Numbered from the stretch's first letter, positions 9,583 to 20,906 are shown. The stretch: DNA of 64,000 nt from Oscheius dolichura (GCA_932521035.1 OW051495.1:4464001-4528000); one strand, 5' to 3'. Program-made: numbers and translations. Notes: a model not told the origin generated them from the letters alone.

Positions 9583-12211
9583 ATGTTTCCACACAGAAAT
9601 TTCGTACAAACGGGTGATGATACGGATGAGGAAAACGAAGCCTCAGTGCAATTCAGCAAAAAGGTTAGTATGCTTATATTTTTTTTTCATTTGTAATACT
9701 TTTGGTTTTTCTTCATCTGAAAATTTTTTTCAAAGAGCGCCGTACTTCAGAATGTTCTGCGTTACTTACATGTCATACCTATTTAGTATCATGTTGATTG
9801 TTTAGGCTAAGGAATTATTAAAATCCATTGCTCCTACTAGAGAAGAGAAAGCAAGTCGAAGCGTGTCTAAAGGTCCTCCAACTCTGCAGTCCATAAGAAA
9901 AAAACTGAATTTTGACGAAAGCTTCACCTTTGAAGCTCCATCAAGTGAGAACATTTTTATTTTTTTATTTTTTTTAGTTGCCAGACAAAAATGTCAACTT
10001 GTGGAATACGAAGAACAACTGGACAAACTAAAAAGGAAGAATGATATGCTGGAGAACGATGTGCAGCGGTTCTCCCAACAGAATGATGTAAGCTTGTTTT
10101 GTATACATTCACATTCTTAATTTAGGAATTAAGATGTAATGTAGCCGACTTAAGGTGTACTGTTGCAAATTTAAAGCAACAGTTAGCCGACGACAAAACT
10201 GAAGATAGAAACATAGGTTTAAATGATAGCATACTTGTAAGTCAGCGTATAAATCTCATAATACAATTTTTTTAAGGACCGAGTGCATCATGACAATATA
10301 TTTACAGTTGCACAAAAATACATTACGTGGTTCAACATTGCTATGGATCAACTACAGGTCGCTGAAAATATTTTATTAGACAACAACTTAATGACAGCTG
10401 AGAATAAAAATAAGGTATGCATTCTTAACAACATCCATGCAGATTTCAGTTATTGAAAGCGCGACCAATTTTGCCCATGGAGATGGATGTAGACGATGTT
10501 GCGTCCCATGCAGTTGGGTCAATCCAAGACTTTCCACTCATACGATCACTGCAAAATATCGAAGAGGTTTTAGGTTTATTGCTAAGAAAATTCGTGGTTT
10601 CAGGTAGATGCGTCTAGCGAGTCCAATGCTTCTGGTGAAATAAATCCCGGTTTTCATCACACACAACTGTCTCCAATAGGCAATGAATCGTATCAAGATC
10701 GCTCCGATTTTCTTAATACTACAATAGCTAATTCATCAGTGTCTTCTGTAGATGTTGGCCATAAAGAGCGCATTACTTATCTCGAACAGCAGAATAGTAC
10801 GCTCTTGGACAGATTAAAAGTGGCCAGGTTCGATATCCGTTATTCGTTATCGACGACTTTCTTTCAGCTATCGAGCTCAAACATCTTTAGTTCTAGAAGA
10901 AGAAAAGCGCTCATTGGAGGCTAGAGTGAAGATGCTGGACGAAAAACTTGAACTAACATTGGTAGGCTTATTTATGCTAACATTTCTTGCAAATTTAGAC
11001 AGAATTAGCTCATTTACGCAAAAATCAGGTTGAGGGAATGTTTGAAAAGGTTCCTAATGGTGACGACTACGGTAGAGCTTTAACTCAGGTGGAAAAAATT
11101 GCAAGCCTTGAAATGCATTGTAAACAATTAAACGAGGAATTGACTACGTCATCTCGCAAATGCAATGAACTGTTAGTTAAGTTATATTTTACTTTGTCTA
11201 TACGTTATTTGTAGTGAAGAACATGCACACCAATTTAAAAATTGGCTTAGTGATCGAGATACTGTAATTGACAAACTTAATGCTCAACTTCAAAATGCTA
11301 ATCTCCTTCTCGAAGATACCAAAAAAGATGTAGAGCTAATAACCAGAGAATGCAATCAGTATAAGAATCAGCTGGAACAGGTGAACTAAATGTTTTTTTT
11401 TTAAATGAAAACGGTTTAGATACGCGAAAAGCAAGATACAGAAAGAGCCTACCCAGTAGAAGAATCGTGTGGTGACTCGGTTGCTCCTGCGTTTAGTGGT
11501 AATGAAGCTGGTGCTATATTAACCGATGCTGGCAATACGACTCAGGTATGAAGTATGCAACTATTCGTACATAATGACAGATCTTCCATTTGGTTGAAAA
11601 TCCGCTAACACAAGCACATACGGACTTAATTGAAGAAGAGCGGGCGCAAAAGAGAAAAGCTACTGAATCTTTGAGAGATGAAAGTGAAGTCAAACGCTCA
11701 CGTGAAGACGAGACTGATCGACTACAAAAACAATTAAGTAAAGCAGAAAAAGAGCGTGAAGTAACTCTAAAAATACACGACGATACACTTCTAAAAATGA
11801 AGAAATACAGGTGTAGCATTAACTTGCAACATATCTAATATATACTGGGCATTCAGAGAGTTCACAACATCCTTGACTGGGTGTCAGATCAAAGTAACCG
11901 ATTTTGAAGAAGGATTAGTCACTGTTAGTAGCCTTTACGATGAGAATAACAAAGAATTCGTATTTAAAGTTGGCCATGAAAGCGTTGATCTCATGGATGT
12001 GGGAAGTAGCTCTTCATCAAATTCATATAATTGGCATAAGGAAGCCGAATAGTAAGAACGTTTGTTATCGAATGCTAATGATAATTTCAGTTATATTGGA
12101 GAACGTTCCTCAGTTCCGGGGTTCCTGTCTAAAGTAACACTCACGTTGGAGGCACAACGAGAATTGGAATCAATTGAAAGGACACATATGTTCAGTGTAC
12201 TTCAGGAATAG
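9583..12211 (+). CDS. mad1: MAD1-like mitotic checkpoint coiled-coil protein
   Basis: Start MFPHRNFVQTGDDTDEENEA. Most of the protein is a long coiled coil (CQLVEYEEQLDKLKRKNDML, ERITYLEQQNSTLLDRLKVA, EEHAHQFKNWLSDRD, EERAQKRKATESLRDE), broken by a serine-rich acidic region. The last about 90 residues form a globular end: FTTSLTGCQIKVTDFEEG, SSLYDENNKEFVFKV, SVDLMDV and SSVPGFLSKVTLTLE. That tail matches the RWD-like C-terminal domain of MAD1 ('LTGYQI..', 'FLSSLTLEL'), which binds kinetochores and recruits MAD2. About ten introns of 35-140 nt are needed. It is followed after 216 nt by AGGF1 on the same strand. A different mitotic coiled-coil protein is possible but less likely. Confidence 0.65.
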
Positions 12212-12420
12212 AAAATTGTTATATAAGTAAATATTCATTGGATTTTTGGTTGTTTCTGTTAGCAGGGTTGCAAGCACATCATTGTATTGTTTAAGATTTT
12301 ATTTTGATCTATAATTAATACCGTTTAAGGAAAAATAGAAAAGATTCGATTGGCACAACTTCTCATAATGGACTTCATCAGTGAGGGCGTGCGTTTTCCC
12401 CTGGCTAATCGCCTACCTTT

Positions 12421-12427
12421 ATTTCAG
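12421..12427 (+). promoter_or_regulatory. Predicted trans-splice acceptor of AGGF1
   Basis: ATTTCAG directly abuts ATG 12428. An in-frame ATG at 12368 lies upstream, but the abutting acceptor favours 12428 as the true start. Confidence 0.55.
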
Positions 12428-14311
12428 ATGAGTATTGCTGAAATGGTGGCCAATGCTGCTCAGGAAGTGTTCCATTCAAAAGTGCCACAAGGATTTGAAT
12501 GGATAGCAGAATATGGGCAATACTATTCGAAAACTACAGGTTATTTCTATGATCCAGTAAGTGTTAGTTGTTGCCTAATAAAACAGATTTCAGAGTACAG
12601 GACTTTTTTTTCACAATGATACACAAACATATTACATATTCAACGAAGAAACATATCAGTACGAAATTTATAAAAGCCTGCAAAAGCGTTAGTTTTTAAA
12701 TGATCCGAATACACTTGTTTAGTGAAATGGGATAGAAAAAAATACGAAAATAGGGCCAGAAAAGTACTTGGAAGTGATTTTGAGCATACTCAACAGACAG
12801 AAGCTGATATTTGTTGTATTTTATTTTCTAGCATTGACAAAATATGTAAACAGGAAACAAAGGAGCTTCTTTGTTCGGTAATATGAAATCTTTTTCATTG
12901 AAATATGTTATAGCAAGACAAGGAAGTATCTATTAACGCCCTAAAGGAACTTCTAGCCAGGAAAAATTCAAAGTACAAAGGGGCCGAGATAATTCACACC
13001 GACGACCCCAGCTTTATATGCTTTCAAGCAGGATCTCACGGAAAAAGTATTGTTTCTTTTGAACAATTGTCATCAGAATCAGATTACGACCATGAAAGTT
13101 CTTCTGAAGAAGACAGTTCAGAAGATGATGATTGCGAAAATGATGAAAGAGTACAAATGATGGAAGGTTAGCAGAAGAGAAAAGACATCCGATATTTTCA
13201 TAACAGATGAACGATACGATGAAGCACCTCTTCTTCGCATTATTGAGGATCAAAAAATTCTGCACATTTTAACAATACCAGGAGGAACTATTGGGAAGGA
13301 TCCTTGTTCAGCGGTTGTTTTGGATCACCCTGCTGTACCCGATGTTTAACCAATTTGTTTCTTTTATTGCTATTGTTTCAGCGTCTCCTTCATATTGCAT
13401 TTTTGCCAGAAACGAATTCTTTCGTTTTAAAAAAACTTACTTATCTTCGTGTTCTTCAAAACGATTTCGAGATGGAATATGACAGATGTGAGAAAGTAGA
13501 ACACGGTGACGTTGTTTATTTTGAAGGAAAATCTTTAATGTTGCATATTCATTATGGTTAGCTTAGAATACGGCTTTACCTTAACTATTTAAAGGAAGTA
13601 ATACTTGCTCTGGATGTGAACAAGGTCTTCTTCTTCAGTCTACATCCGCTGCTGTAGCACCTTCCATACGCGGAGAGCATGCACGCCGTAAAACAGTGAA
13701 AATGATGAAAGCAGCGTATGGGCTGCATAATTATGTTAGTTTTTAGTTTCTGTTCTAAGTTAAATTTTAGGATGATTCTCCTTCTCCTGGGTTAGATCGT
13801 GCAGCATTACGCAGAAAATACATTGGTTCAGAAGGGCCTGCATATAAGAAAAATAGCAATGATTTGTATTCTGGATGTTTAGCAAGACCAGTAAATAGTA
13901 AGAGGGGTTTAACGTTTATATTTACCCCCTTTCAGCACCGACAACGCTGGGTTCTCAGAAACCTACATCATCGAACCCATCAAAAGCCATTAACCCTGAT
14001 AACAAAGGTTTTAAACTGTTAAAAGGAATGGGATGGAAAGAAGGCGAAGGTCTAGGAAAGTGCAACACTGGACGCGTGGACCCGGTTTGATTTAATCTTA
14101 ACATCTGTAGCGTGTTTTATAAGGTTATCAATCGTGTGAAAAACGACAAAGTGGGACTGGGGGCAACAACCGAGTATCCACAGAAGCCAAAGTACAATTC
14201 TTATCGAGAAGCTGTTTTAGATGTAACGAGGAAACGATATAATCAAGTACAGAGTTTTTTTTTTAAATCGGTAAATGACAAATCATTTAGATCGATGCGG
14301 AAAAGAAGTGA
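12428..14311 (+). CDS. aggf1: AGGF1-like protein: OCRE, FHA and G-patch domains
   Basis: Three domains are visible in the AGGF1 order. An OCRE repeat comes first (EYGQYYSKTTGYFYDPSTGL, then FFHNDTQTYYIFNEETYQYE). After an acidic region (SSEEDSSEDDDCENDE) comes an FHA domain (TIGKDPCSAVVLDHPAV, LPETNSFVLKKL, VEHGDVVYFEG), and at the C-terminus a G-patch (GFKLLKGMGWKEGEGLGK, then VGLGATTEYPQKPK). G-patch plus FHA proteins of this type act in pre-mRNA processing; human AGGF1 was first described as angiogenic. It starts directly after a TTTCAG acceptor, 216 nt downstream of MAD1, as the second gene of a likely operon. Poly(A)-like ACAATAAATA follows near 14346. Confidence 0.85.
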
Positions 14312-14384
14312 TTTTCAGTTGTATGGTGAAAAAAGATAGTTTGTACAATAAATAGTTCCTCCTAGTCGACTCGTAGTACATAGA
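14312..14384. other. 3' end of AGGF1 block and start of GC-rich block
   Basis: Holds the AGGF1 poly(A) signal (AATAAA near 14347). It marks the switch from AT-rich to GC-rich sequence. Confidence 0.5.
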
Positions 14385-14392
14385 TATATAAA
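14385..14392 (+). promoter_or_regulatory. TATA-like box
   Basis: TATATAAA 49 nt before ATG 14434, nearly the same spacing as the TATA box of the secreted-protein gene at 2565. Confidence 0.4.
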
Positions 14393-14433
14393 TTCCTATA
14401 ACGAACGCACTTCACGTTACAGTCTCAAAATAG

Positions 14434-14691
14434 ATGTACTCTTCCTGTTCACCAGACTTTACACCGGCGTCCTGGTTTATTATTTTTGTTGCACTTAGTG
14501 GCTTATTCATCGTCGGTACGGCTTTTACTGCACACGGCCTGTCCTGGACATTATGCTCGCGTAGACTGAGTGTCCTGACCCCTCGGCTTCTTCGCCAGCT
14601 GCGTTTGCCTCACGGGCCTCGATCGATGTCCGCTTGTTTTTCGCACCATTTCGGTAGCTGTACTCATCAGAGATTAACACTCGTGCGATGA
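14434..14691 (+). CDS. Possible small membrane protein, unrecognised
   Basis: An 85-codon open frame starting MYSSCSPDFTPASWFIIFVALSGLFIVGTAF, that is, one convincing hydrophobic segment, followed by a basic region. Support comes from the TATA-like box 49 nt upstream and the absence of any other gene here. I recognise no family, no introns were identified, and the C-terminal half looks compositionally random, so this may be a chance frame. Confidence 0.25.
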   Translation: MYSSCSPDFTPASWFIIFVALSGLFIVGTAFTAHGLSWTLCSRRLSVLTPRLLRQLRLPHGPRSMSACFSHHFGSCTHQRLTLVR

Positions 14692-14994
14692 GCGCGATAG
14701 CCATTTCCGTCCGTTGTTTACTTCAATCCATCATCCGTCCAAATTTCACTTGAGTCTATCGAACTTTTGGTCGGGGGATTGCGTCCTCCTCCGATAAATA
14801 ATTGCCATCGCTCGCCGTTTTTGCCGCAACTTTTGCATCACTGACAACTATTTATTGACCAAAAAAAATAAATAGATATGTTTATTTATCCGATCTATCA
14901 ATTGGCATATTCGGAATTACTCTGACTGGACTTTCTCGAAATTGTGCACTCTATCTTAATTGCTCTAGAGAAAGTCGACGTCTAGAATCTCAAG
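14692..14994. other. Upstream region of SLC22-like gene
   Basis: No coding signal seen. It should hold the promoter of the transporter starting at 14995. Confidence 0.4.
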
Positions 14995-17420
14995 ATGAGG
15001 TTCCTTCCTCCCGGTGTCTACCGGGTCGACGTCCTGGTTCTCCTCTCCTATCAAATGTGCCACTTCTTCTCCATCCAGCAGCTATTCCCCATTTTCCTCA
15101 ACTACACTCCCAAGACGACCTGTGTTGAGAGGAATGGTACGTTGGTCATTCTCAGACAGGGGGGTCCGATAATAAATTGAACAGCTGAACAGCGCGGCGC
15201 ATCAACAAACCCGGAGATTATATGATTGCTCGTCGAAGAGGCGAATCCTCTAGTAAACACGGCATTTTAAAGGAAACACAGTGTGCTATGCCGTTCCCAA
15301 ATCGAAGTGTATGGAATGTCCCGACTGTCCCGACCTCTGCGCCAACAGCACTACCCCCGCCGCCAAGGTATCCCCCCTCCGACCTCACCTTCCAAATTTG
15401 GCACTTCAGGCGGAATGTGTCGAGCTCTACTCCCATAAGTACTACCAGAGTGCTGCAATGGACTACAATTTCTTCTGTAAGCCAGGATGGAAAGATTTCC
15501 GCCCGGCCTTCGCCCAGTACACCGGTGTCCTGATCGGAAACATCATCCTCGGCTATGTGGCCGATCGAATTGGCCGCCGTAAGACGTTGGTTTTTTTAAA
15601 TTTATTTTTTACATTTGATTTCAGATTCCTTCTCTCGATGGCAATTGGTATCCCCGCCCTGGTTTCGTCTGGTATATTCACCCCTTTCCCCAGAGAACAT
15701 GCCCCCATTCAGCTCTAATCAACAGTATCGCCGCCTTCTACTTCCTTCGAGCCGTCACCGGAATCGGAATTGCTGGTAAGGCCCGACCCTGCCTTACATG
15801 TTAGCTGGGGTTTGATTGACTTGACAAAAAGACAAGAGAGGGGTAACGAGAGAAATAATTCCAGGTACGATGATCGTCGGCTGGGCCTACTTCTCCGAGC
15901 TTGTCAGTGCCCACCAAAGATTCAAGCTGCGCACCTTCAGCAACTGGGCCAACGCCAGGATCATGTTGACCCTCGTCTGCCTGTTCACCGGCGAATGGCG
16001 TCTCTCCTCGTATGTGTCTGCCGCCATCTCCCTGGTCACCTTCGCCATCGTCTGGCTCGTTCTGCCCGAATCCCACATCTGGCTCAAGAAGATGGTAGCA
16101 TCTTGCTCAATACGAATAACCATTTCCTTAGGGCCGATTCGAAGAGTCCGAGGAGAGCAGGAAGCGCCTGGCCCAGTTGGCCGGGATGCCCTTTGAGCCA
16201 GCTGCCCCGCCGGAGAAGAAGGAACTCTCGGAGCCGGAGCAGAAGACGAATATCGTGACCGTCTTCCGCGACAGTACCCTCCGTCGTAATCTCATGGTCC
16301 TCTGGGTCATGTGGTTCGTCACTGGTTCGTTTATTCTATTTTATTGTTATTATTCTATTCTTTCAGGAATGACGGCCTACCTGACCGACCTCTGCGGCGG
16401 AGACATGACCAAGAACTTCTGGCTGGGACAGTTCCTCAGCGGAATTCTGCTGTCCGCCGTTAGGATTGTAAGCTCTTGTCGAGTTTGTCAATGAGGAAGA
16501 CGCCTTTCAGGTACTTGGATTTGTAGACGGCCATCTGCCGTGGATGGGTCGCCGCTTCGTCCTCCTGGCATCCCAGGGACTCGCTGTGTTCTTCTTCGGT
16601 TTTGTCATCTTGTTCCTCTTCCTCGAGGAGAAGGTATCCCCATCTTGCACCAGATACTGACCTCCCTTTTCCAGGGCGAGTGGTTCTACACTGTCGCCTA
16701 CCTTTCGGTAAGCGCCGCAATGTGAAAATTACATTTCACGGCAACCTGCAGAGTTTGGGGGTCGATCGATAGGCCTCTTTGCAACTTACACACTTTCGTC
16801 TTTAGAGCAAAGAAATCAGACCATCCAGTGACGAACAATTCATGTTTTAGAAAAGCTTATCGGGGGGCGCTTTTCTCTAGAAACTCTGATCGCGGGCGTT
16901 TGATCCAACAGCTAACAAACTTTCAAAAGAATGTTTTTTAACGGAAATACGGATCATTTAGGCCTTCGTTTTCACCAGTATAGTTTGGGAACCCTGTTAT
17001 CTCTGTGCCTCCGAATTGATGCCCACCGACGTCCGTGAGTATTTCGAAGTATTCGAGCCTCCCAAATGCCGCCTCCAGACTATAGACGCTCATTTCAGGT
17101 GCCACCTCTACTGCCTCGTGTAGTATCATCGGCCGATTCGCCAATATCGGAGCCTCCATGCTGGTTAGTTCTACCCTCTCTTATAGTTATCCCCCATGTT
17201 TCAGAGCGGTCTGAAGCTAGTTTATGAGCCGGGAGTCCACATGATCTCCATCTCCTTGGGTATCCTTAACATCATCGTGGCCTTCTTCTTCCTAACCGAG
17301 ACCAAGAACTGCAGTCTGGACAATGTCGGAAAGAAGGCAGCCAAGGCAGAGGAGCCGGCCCAGGGCACCGAGATGGCCACCCTCCTGAATAAGGAACCTC
17401 CAACGGAGGAAGTCAAGTAG
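14995..17420 (+). CDS. SLC22-like organic ion transporter (MFS)
   Basis: A 12-TM major-facilitator protein of the organic cation/anion type. After TM1 comes a long cysteine-rich extracellular loop (CYAVPKSKCMECPDCPDLCA ... YNFFC), as in SLC22 members. Then follow GNIILGYVADRIGRRKT (the MFS motif between TM2 and TM3), AFYFLRAVTGIGIAG, GEWRLSSYVSAAISLV, VLPESHIWLKK, a charged central loop (PPEKKELSEPEQK), ELMPTDVRATSTAS, and a C-terminal FFLTETKNCSLDNVG. At least eight introns are needed; one (about 16710-16960) is about 250 nt, the others 35-50 nt. The substrate cannot be assigned. It converges on the orphan gene copy A with about 140 bp between stops. Confidence 0.75.
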
Positions 17421-17540
17421 TCGCCTAGGAGCAGATCTACCTCGGGTCACCCCACTATGTCTCCTCATTACTCGAGCTTTAGTTATGAGATTCCCTGTTA
17501 ATTTGTAGCTAACCAGCTTTATCTCCAAGTTGCATGAACA

Positions 17541-17546
17541 TTTATT
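17541..17546 (-). terminator. Poly(A) signal of orphan gene copy A
   Basis: AATAAA on the minus strand, about 17 nt after the stop codon at 17563-17565. Confidence 0.6.
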
Positions 17547-17562
17547 CTCGAATTTCGTTTCT

Positions 17563-18835
17563 CTATTTCTTCATTTTCCACGGAGTCTCCTTCCTTTTGA
17601 CCAGCTGGGCGGCGCCGCCGAGGAAGAGCTGCCGGATCTGGCAGTAGAGGGACTTGTCCTGGGGACGAGGAGACGGCTCGACTACAGTAGAAGGGACGAG
17701 GGGACAGCCGGGGCTGCTCAGGGTGGTCGTCTGCCGGCAGACGGAGATGGACCTGGCCGTGGAGCAGCTCAAGTTGGAGCGGGATATGGCCGTCTCGTCC
17801 AGGAGGCGGTCCATCTGCTCGAGTTCGCGGTACCACAGGCCGAAGTCTTCCCGCGGCCCGGCCGCCTCCTCCCTCTCCTCCTGCTCATCCAGTCGTCTCT
17901 CGTCCTCGCTGCCGAACGGCCGGGTGTCGTCGCCGCTGTCGTAGACGCGGTTGTCCATCGTAAGCTCCGTGCTCCAGCTCCTCTCCACGTAGACCTCCTG
18001 CCAGACGCGGACCAATCGCTCGACGCTGTCCGTCTCCTCCAGGGACCCGCCACTCGGCTCACTCCTCGACCCCATAGCCTTGTAGATCGAGCCCCAGGCA
18101 TCCGAGTGCGTGGACAGGTCCGCCAGCCCGGGTTGGCTCCTCCTCTCCTCCACGAGCAGCGGCGGGTTCTCGGCTTGTCTGGAGGTGCGGAGGAACGTGA
18201 CCGAGTGGAGCGGCGCCGTGTTCAGGTCGCAACCATACACCCACTCTGCCAAAGATTTGTGGTACCGACGGAGATGGACGAGGTTGTCGTAGTGGCTGTC
18301 GAAGCCGGTCGCTCCGTACTTCTGAAAGCTCCGGGCATAATCTGAATCTGTCACTTTCAAAGAAAACGAAACATACAGATGGGCTGTGGCTCGGGGAGCT
18401 CGAAAGGCTTGATCCTGTCCGGGGAGATGAAGGTCCTCTGGAGGCGGAGATAGTCCGGCTCGCGGGGCGCCGCCAGGGTGGCCGGCAGCGGCTGGGGCAG
18501 ACACGTCGTCGTCTGGAGGGGACGAGGCGCCGAGTGGGGACACGTGCACAGGGGAGAGCCCCTCCTCAGCGACAGCTCCGAGCCGTCTGTCGTCCGCAGT
18601 TCAGAATAGATCACAGAAGTACACGAACAGCTGGCAGTGCATCTGAATTCGATTACACTTTTCGAACTGGAAAAGGATACTTTGAATCACAAGCGACCAT
18701 TTGGCCCGTGAGATAAAGTGTGAAATGCGATTGGTTTCGACAGAATGTATCCTTCTTGACTTTTCTGCAGTAAGCCATTCCCATTGTTGTCATGTATTCC
18801 TTACAACAAGTACCGACTTTGAGCGGCCGCAGCAC
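17563..18835 (-). CDS. Orphan gene, copy A (complete-looking)
   Basis: I do not recognise this protein. A first exon with ATG at 18835 encodes a cysteine-rich segment (GTCCKEYMTTMGMAYCRK, then DTFCRNQSHFTLYLTGQ). Likely 31-, 28- and 35-nt introns lead to CNRIQMHCQLFVYF, GSELSLRRGSPLCTCP and RTFISPDRIKPFELPEPQ. The last exon (about 18340 down to 17563) is long and charged: YARSFQKYGATGFDSHYDN, LVRVWQEVYVERSWSTEL, an acidic RRLDEQEEREEAAGPRED block, DFGLWYRELEQMDRLLDE and IRQLFLGGAAQLVKRK. No transmembrane helix is seen in the last exon. A near-identical inverted copy lies at 43.2-44.3 kb. The ATG overlaps the predicted tetraspanin start on the other strand, so the first exon is uncertain. Confidence 0.5.
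17588..18728 (-). repeat. Inverted duplication, copy A (1.14 kb)
   Basis: Matches 43174-44314 in opposite orientation with the same length (1141 bp). By eye there are about 14 mismatches plus one single-base indel, roughly 98-99% identity. Mismatches cluster in the 5' 300 bp; the last 800 bp show only about four. Both ends stop abruptly. Confidence 0.9.
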
Positions 18836-19932
18836 TTCGACCCGGCCAGATTGCTCGAGCCGTACTCCTCTCAGAAATGAACAAAAGAAGAAAATAACGA
18901 AGGTCTTCTCCCACCGGGCCGCCTACAAAGGAGTGGTCCTGCTCCTCCTGACGGTCAGTCCTTTCCTCCCCTCTTCCACTCTCCTCAGCTTATCACCACG
19001 CTGCTCCTCTTCGTCGGGGGCATCTATATCCCGTTCGACTTTGCCCCGTACAAGAATGACCTCATGAAGGAGATGATCCCCACCTCGGACTTCGAGGACG
19101 CCGTCCACTGGGTAGGTCATCCGCCCAATCCGGCCAACTCCCTCCTAGGCGAGGAAAAGGATCCTGTCGGTGTTTATGATGCCGATCGGTGGCGGGCTGA
19201 GTGTGACCGTGCTAACTATAATCCACATCTGGGCAATGCTCAGACGAGGCGAGAGATTTCGGACGACCGTCGTGGCCTCCATCGCCACCCTCTTTTGGAC
19301 CCTGTTCGTCGCCATCTGGTGTGGTTCGTCCCCGTATTATTCAGCCACGGTCCAGTTCCAGGCTTTGTCGCGTTCGACCTCTACAGCTACCCGCGCGACT
19401 TTCTCGGACTGACCGACTCCTGGGGCGAGGGCTACCTCCAGATGCTGAGGCAGTTCGCGGCCACCGGCAAGTCGATGAACCAGTCACGCGACCTACACCA
19501 GATGCACAAATGCTGTGGCATTTTCGGGTTCGACGACTTCTTCACCGACAGAAGTATTGGCAAGGTGATCACCAGTATTAGTTAGTATATGGCAATCTTC
19601 AGGGGATGGGGTTCCCCTGGCCGAAGCAGGTCAATGCGACGCACCTCGAGGTGGTGCCCGAGACGTGTTGCGCGAAGGGCAGCCTGTGCCACCAGCAGCC
19701 CATCGGCCAGCCGGTCAACACGAGTCGGATGTACACGACCGGCTGCCTGGCCGTCTTCCGCTTCCCGCTGCTCACCCTGTCCATGTGGATGACCTTCAAC
19801 GCCTGTCTCTCGTTGCTCTTTTGTGTGGCCGCCTTTCTGCTGATGTACTGGGAGAGGAGGAAGCTGAACACGAGGAGAGAGACCAAGAAGAGGAAGTATA
19901 CCACCGAAAAAGACTCGGCATCGTTCTTTTGA
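18792..19932 (+). CDS. Tetraspanin
   Basis: A four-TM protein. A basic cytosolic N-terminus precedes TM1 (KGVVLLLLT + LITTLLLFVGGIYI), then a short loop, TM2 (GGGLSVTVLTIIHIWAML), TM3 (TVVASIATLFWTLFVAI), a large extracellular loop with the diagnostic CCG (HKCCGIFGFDDF), PETCCAKGSLC and a final TTGC, then TM4 (LSMWMTFNACLSLLFCVAAF) and a short basic tail. The CCG plus paired cysteines define the tetraspanin EC2 domain, which organises membrane microdomains. Introns are tiny: one at 19319-19344 is 26 nt. The ATG at 18792 is the only in-frame Met before TM1, but an acceptor (CTCCTCTCAG) just before the basic stretch suggests a different, further-upstream first exon. AATAAA is at 19955. Confidence 0.7.
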
Positions 19933-19954
19933 AGACGCAAGCGACGCAAGTTCA

Positions 19955-19960
19955 AATAAA
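19955..19960 (+). terminator. Poly(A) signal of tetraspanin gene
   Basis: AATAAA 23 nt after the stop codon. Confidence 0.65.
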
Positions 19961-20390
19961 AATCTGCTCAGTTGAAGATTGCTGGACGGGGAATGGCAGG
20001 GACAGCCAAACAATCAGATCAAACAGAACACACTCTTGTCAAAGATCACCACACTCAAAGACCTCGGCCTTTGGAAACTTTATTAGAAGACGCCATCCTG
20101 CACCTTCTCGAGAGACAACAGTCGACTTTGGCAGAGGAGACACACGACGAGCCTGTCAGATAAGGCATGCCCTCCTCGTAAAGAAAGGAGACGGAAAAGA
20201 ATTGTGAGGGGAGCACAAAGTGAGCAGAGACGGCCGCCACAAGTCACAGCCGTCTTCGAACCCCGCTATTTGTTCTTCTCCCATCTGATATAACTAGAAA
20301 CAAACAGCTCGGAGAGTCCGATCTTCGACCAGCACTTCCTCTCCGAGCAGTTCCCACCGTTCCCTTATCTGTGACGTTATTTACTACAAA
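19961..20390. other. Region without a confident gene
   Basis: A short open frame (19972-20163, 63 codons, containing LLEDAILHLLERQQSTLAEE) is present, but I could not link it to further exons. No RNA gene or repeat seen. Confidence 0.35.
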
Positions 20391-20906
20391 ATGTTCCTGG
20401 TCTTTCGAAAAACCACCAGAGAACGATTGAATTCTGCAGAAAGAACCGCTCCTGTTGAAGTCGATCCATTGTCTCAGGGTCTCCGTTGCCCGTATCACAT
20501 TCGCCTGGCTCCAACGGCCGGCTTCTCTGTTTGTCCACCCAATTATCCCCTTCTTGGGTACTTGTATCTGGTGGCTAGTACTTCTGGAACATGTCTTGGA
20601 ACATTGGAAACCTCTTCATTTGGAAAGAAGCTTTTCGACTAGGTAACACCATAGAATAGACTAGCACTTTTGATGACAGTGTCCTACTCCTATTCTCTGA
20701 TTTCCGTGGTGTACTCTGATCGAAAATCTCTTGAACCTGAAACCTCAAATAAAAGGCGCACTCCCTGGTGGTTGTGGTTTGCCTGGAGCACGTACTTTCC
20801 AGTCTTCGTAGACATCCTACTTCCACTTCTTCCCCTCAAAACGAATCCTTATTCCATCATCGTCCCCCTCTTCTCACTCTATTTTATCATTCGGGTCATA
20901 ATTTGA
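20391..20906 (+). CDS. Putative small membrane protein, unrecognised
   Basis: Two stretches read like membrane-protein exons. If a 37-nt intron follows MFL, the frame continues KEPLLLKSIHCLRVSVARI, FAWLQRPASLFVHPIIPFLG and CIWWLVLLEHVLEHWKP to a plausible donor at about 20640. A later stretch encodes TPWWLWFAWSTYFPVFVDIL and SIIVPLFSLYFIIRVII, ending at a stop. Tryptophan-rich hydrophobic segments on the same strand argue for a real gene, but I could not find a phase-consistent junction between the two halves, so the structure is unresolved. No family recognised. Confidence 0.3.

Noticed and set aside
17530..18345. A 271-codon plus-strand open frame opposite orphan copy A (and its counterpart at 43557-44342)
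   Set aside because: It is antisense to a long GC-rich exon and its composition (Arg/Leu/Pro/Val-rich) is typical of a codon-bias shadow. The other strand has introns and conserved structure.
18650..18835. A zona pellucida (cuticlin-like) domain in the orphan gene
   Set aside because: The segment IQMHCQLFVYF resembles a ZP-C strand, but the spacing of the other cysteines and the following sequence do not fit.
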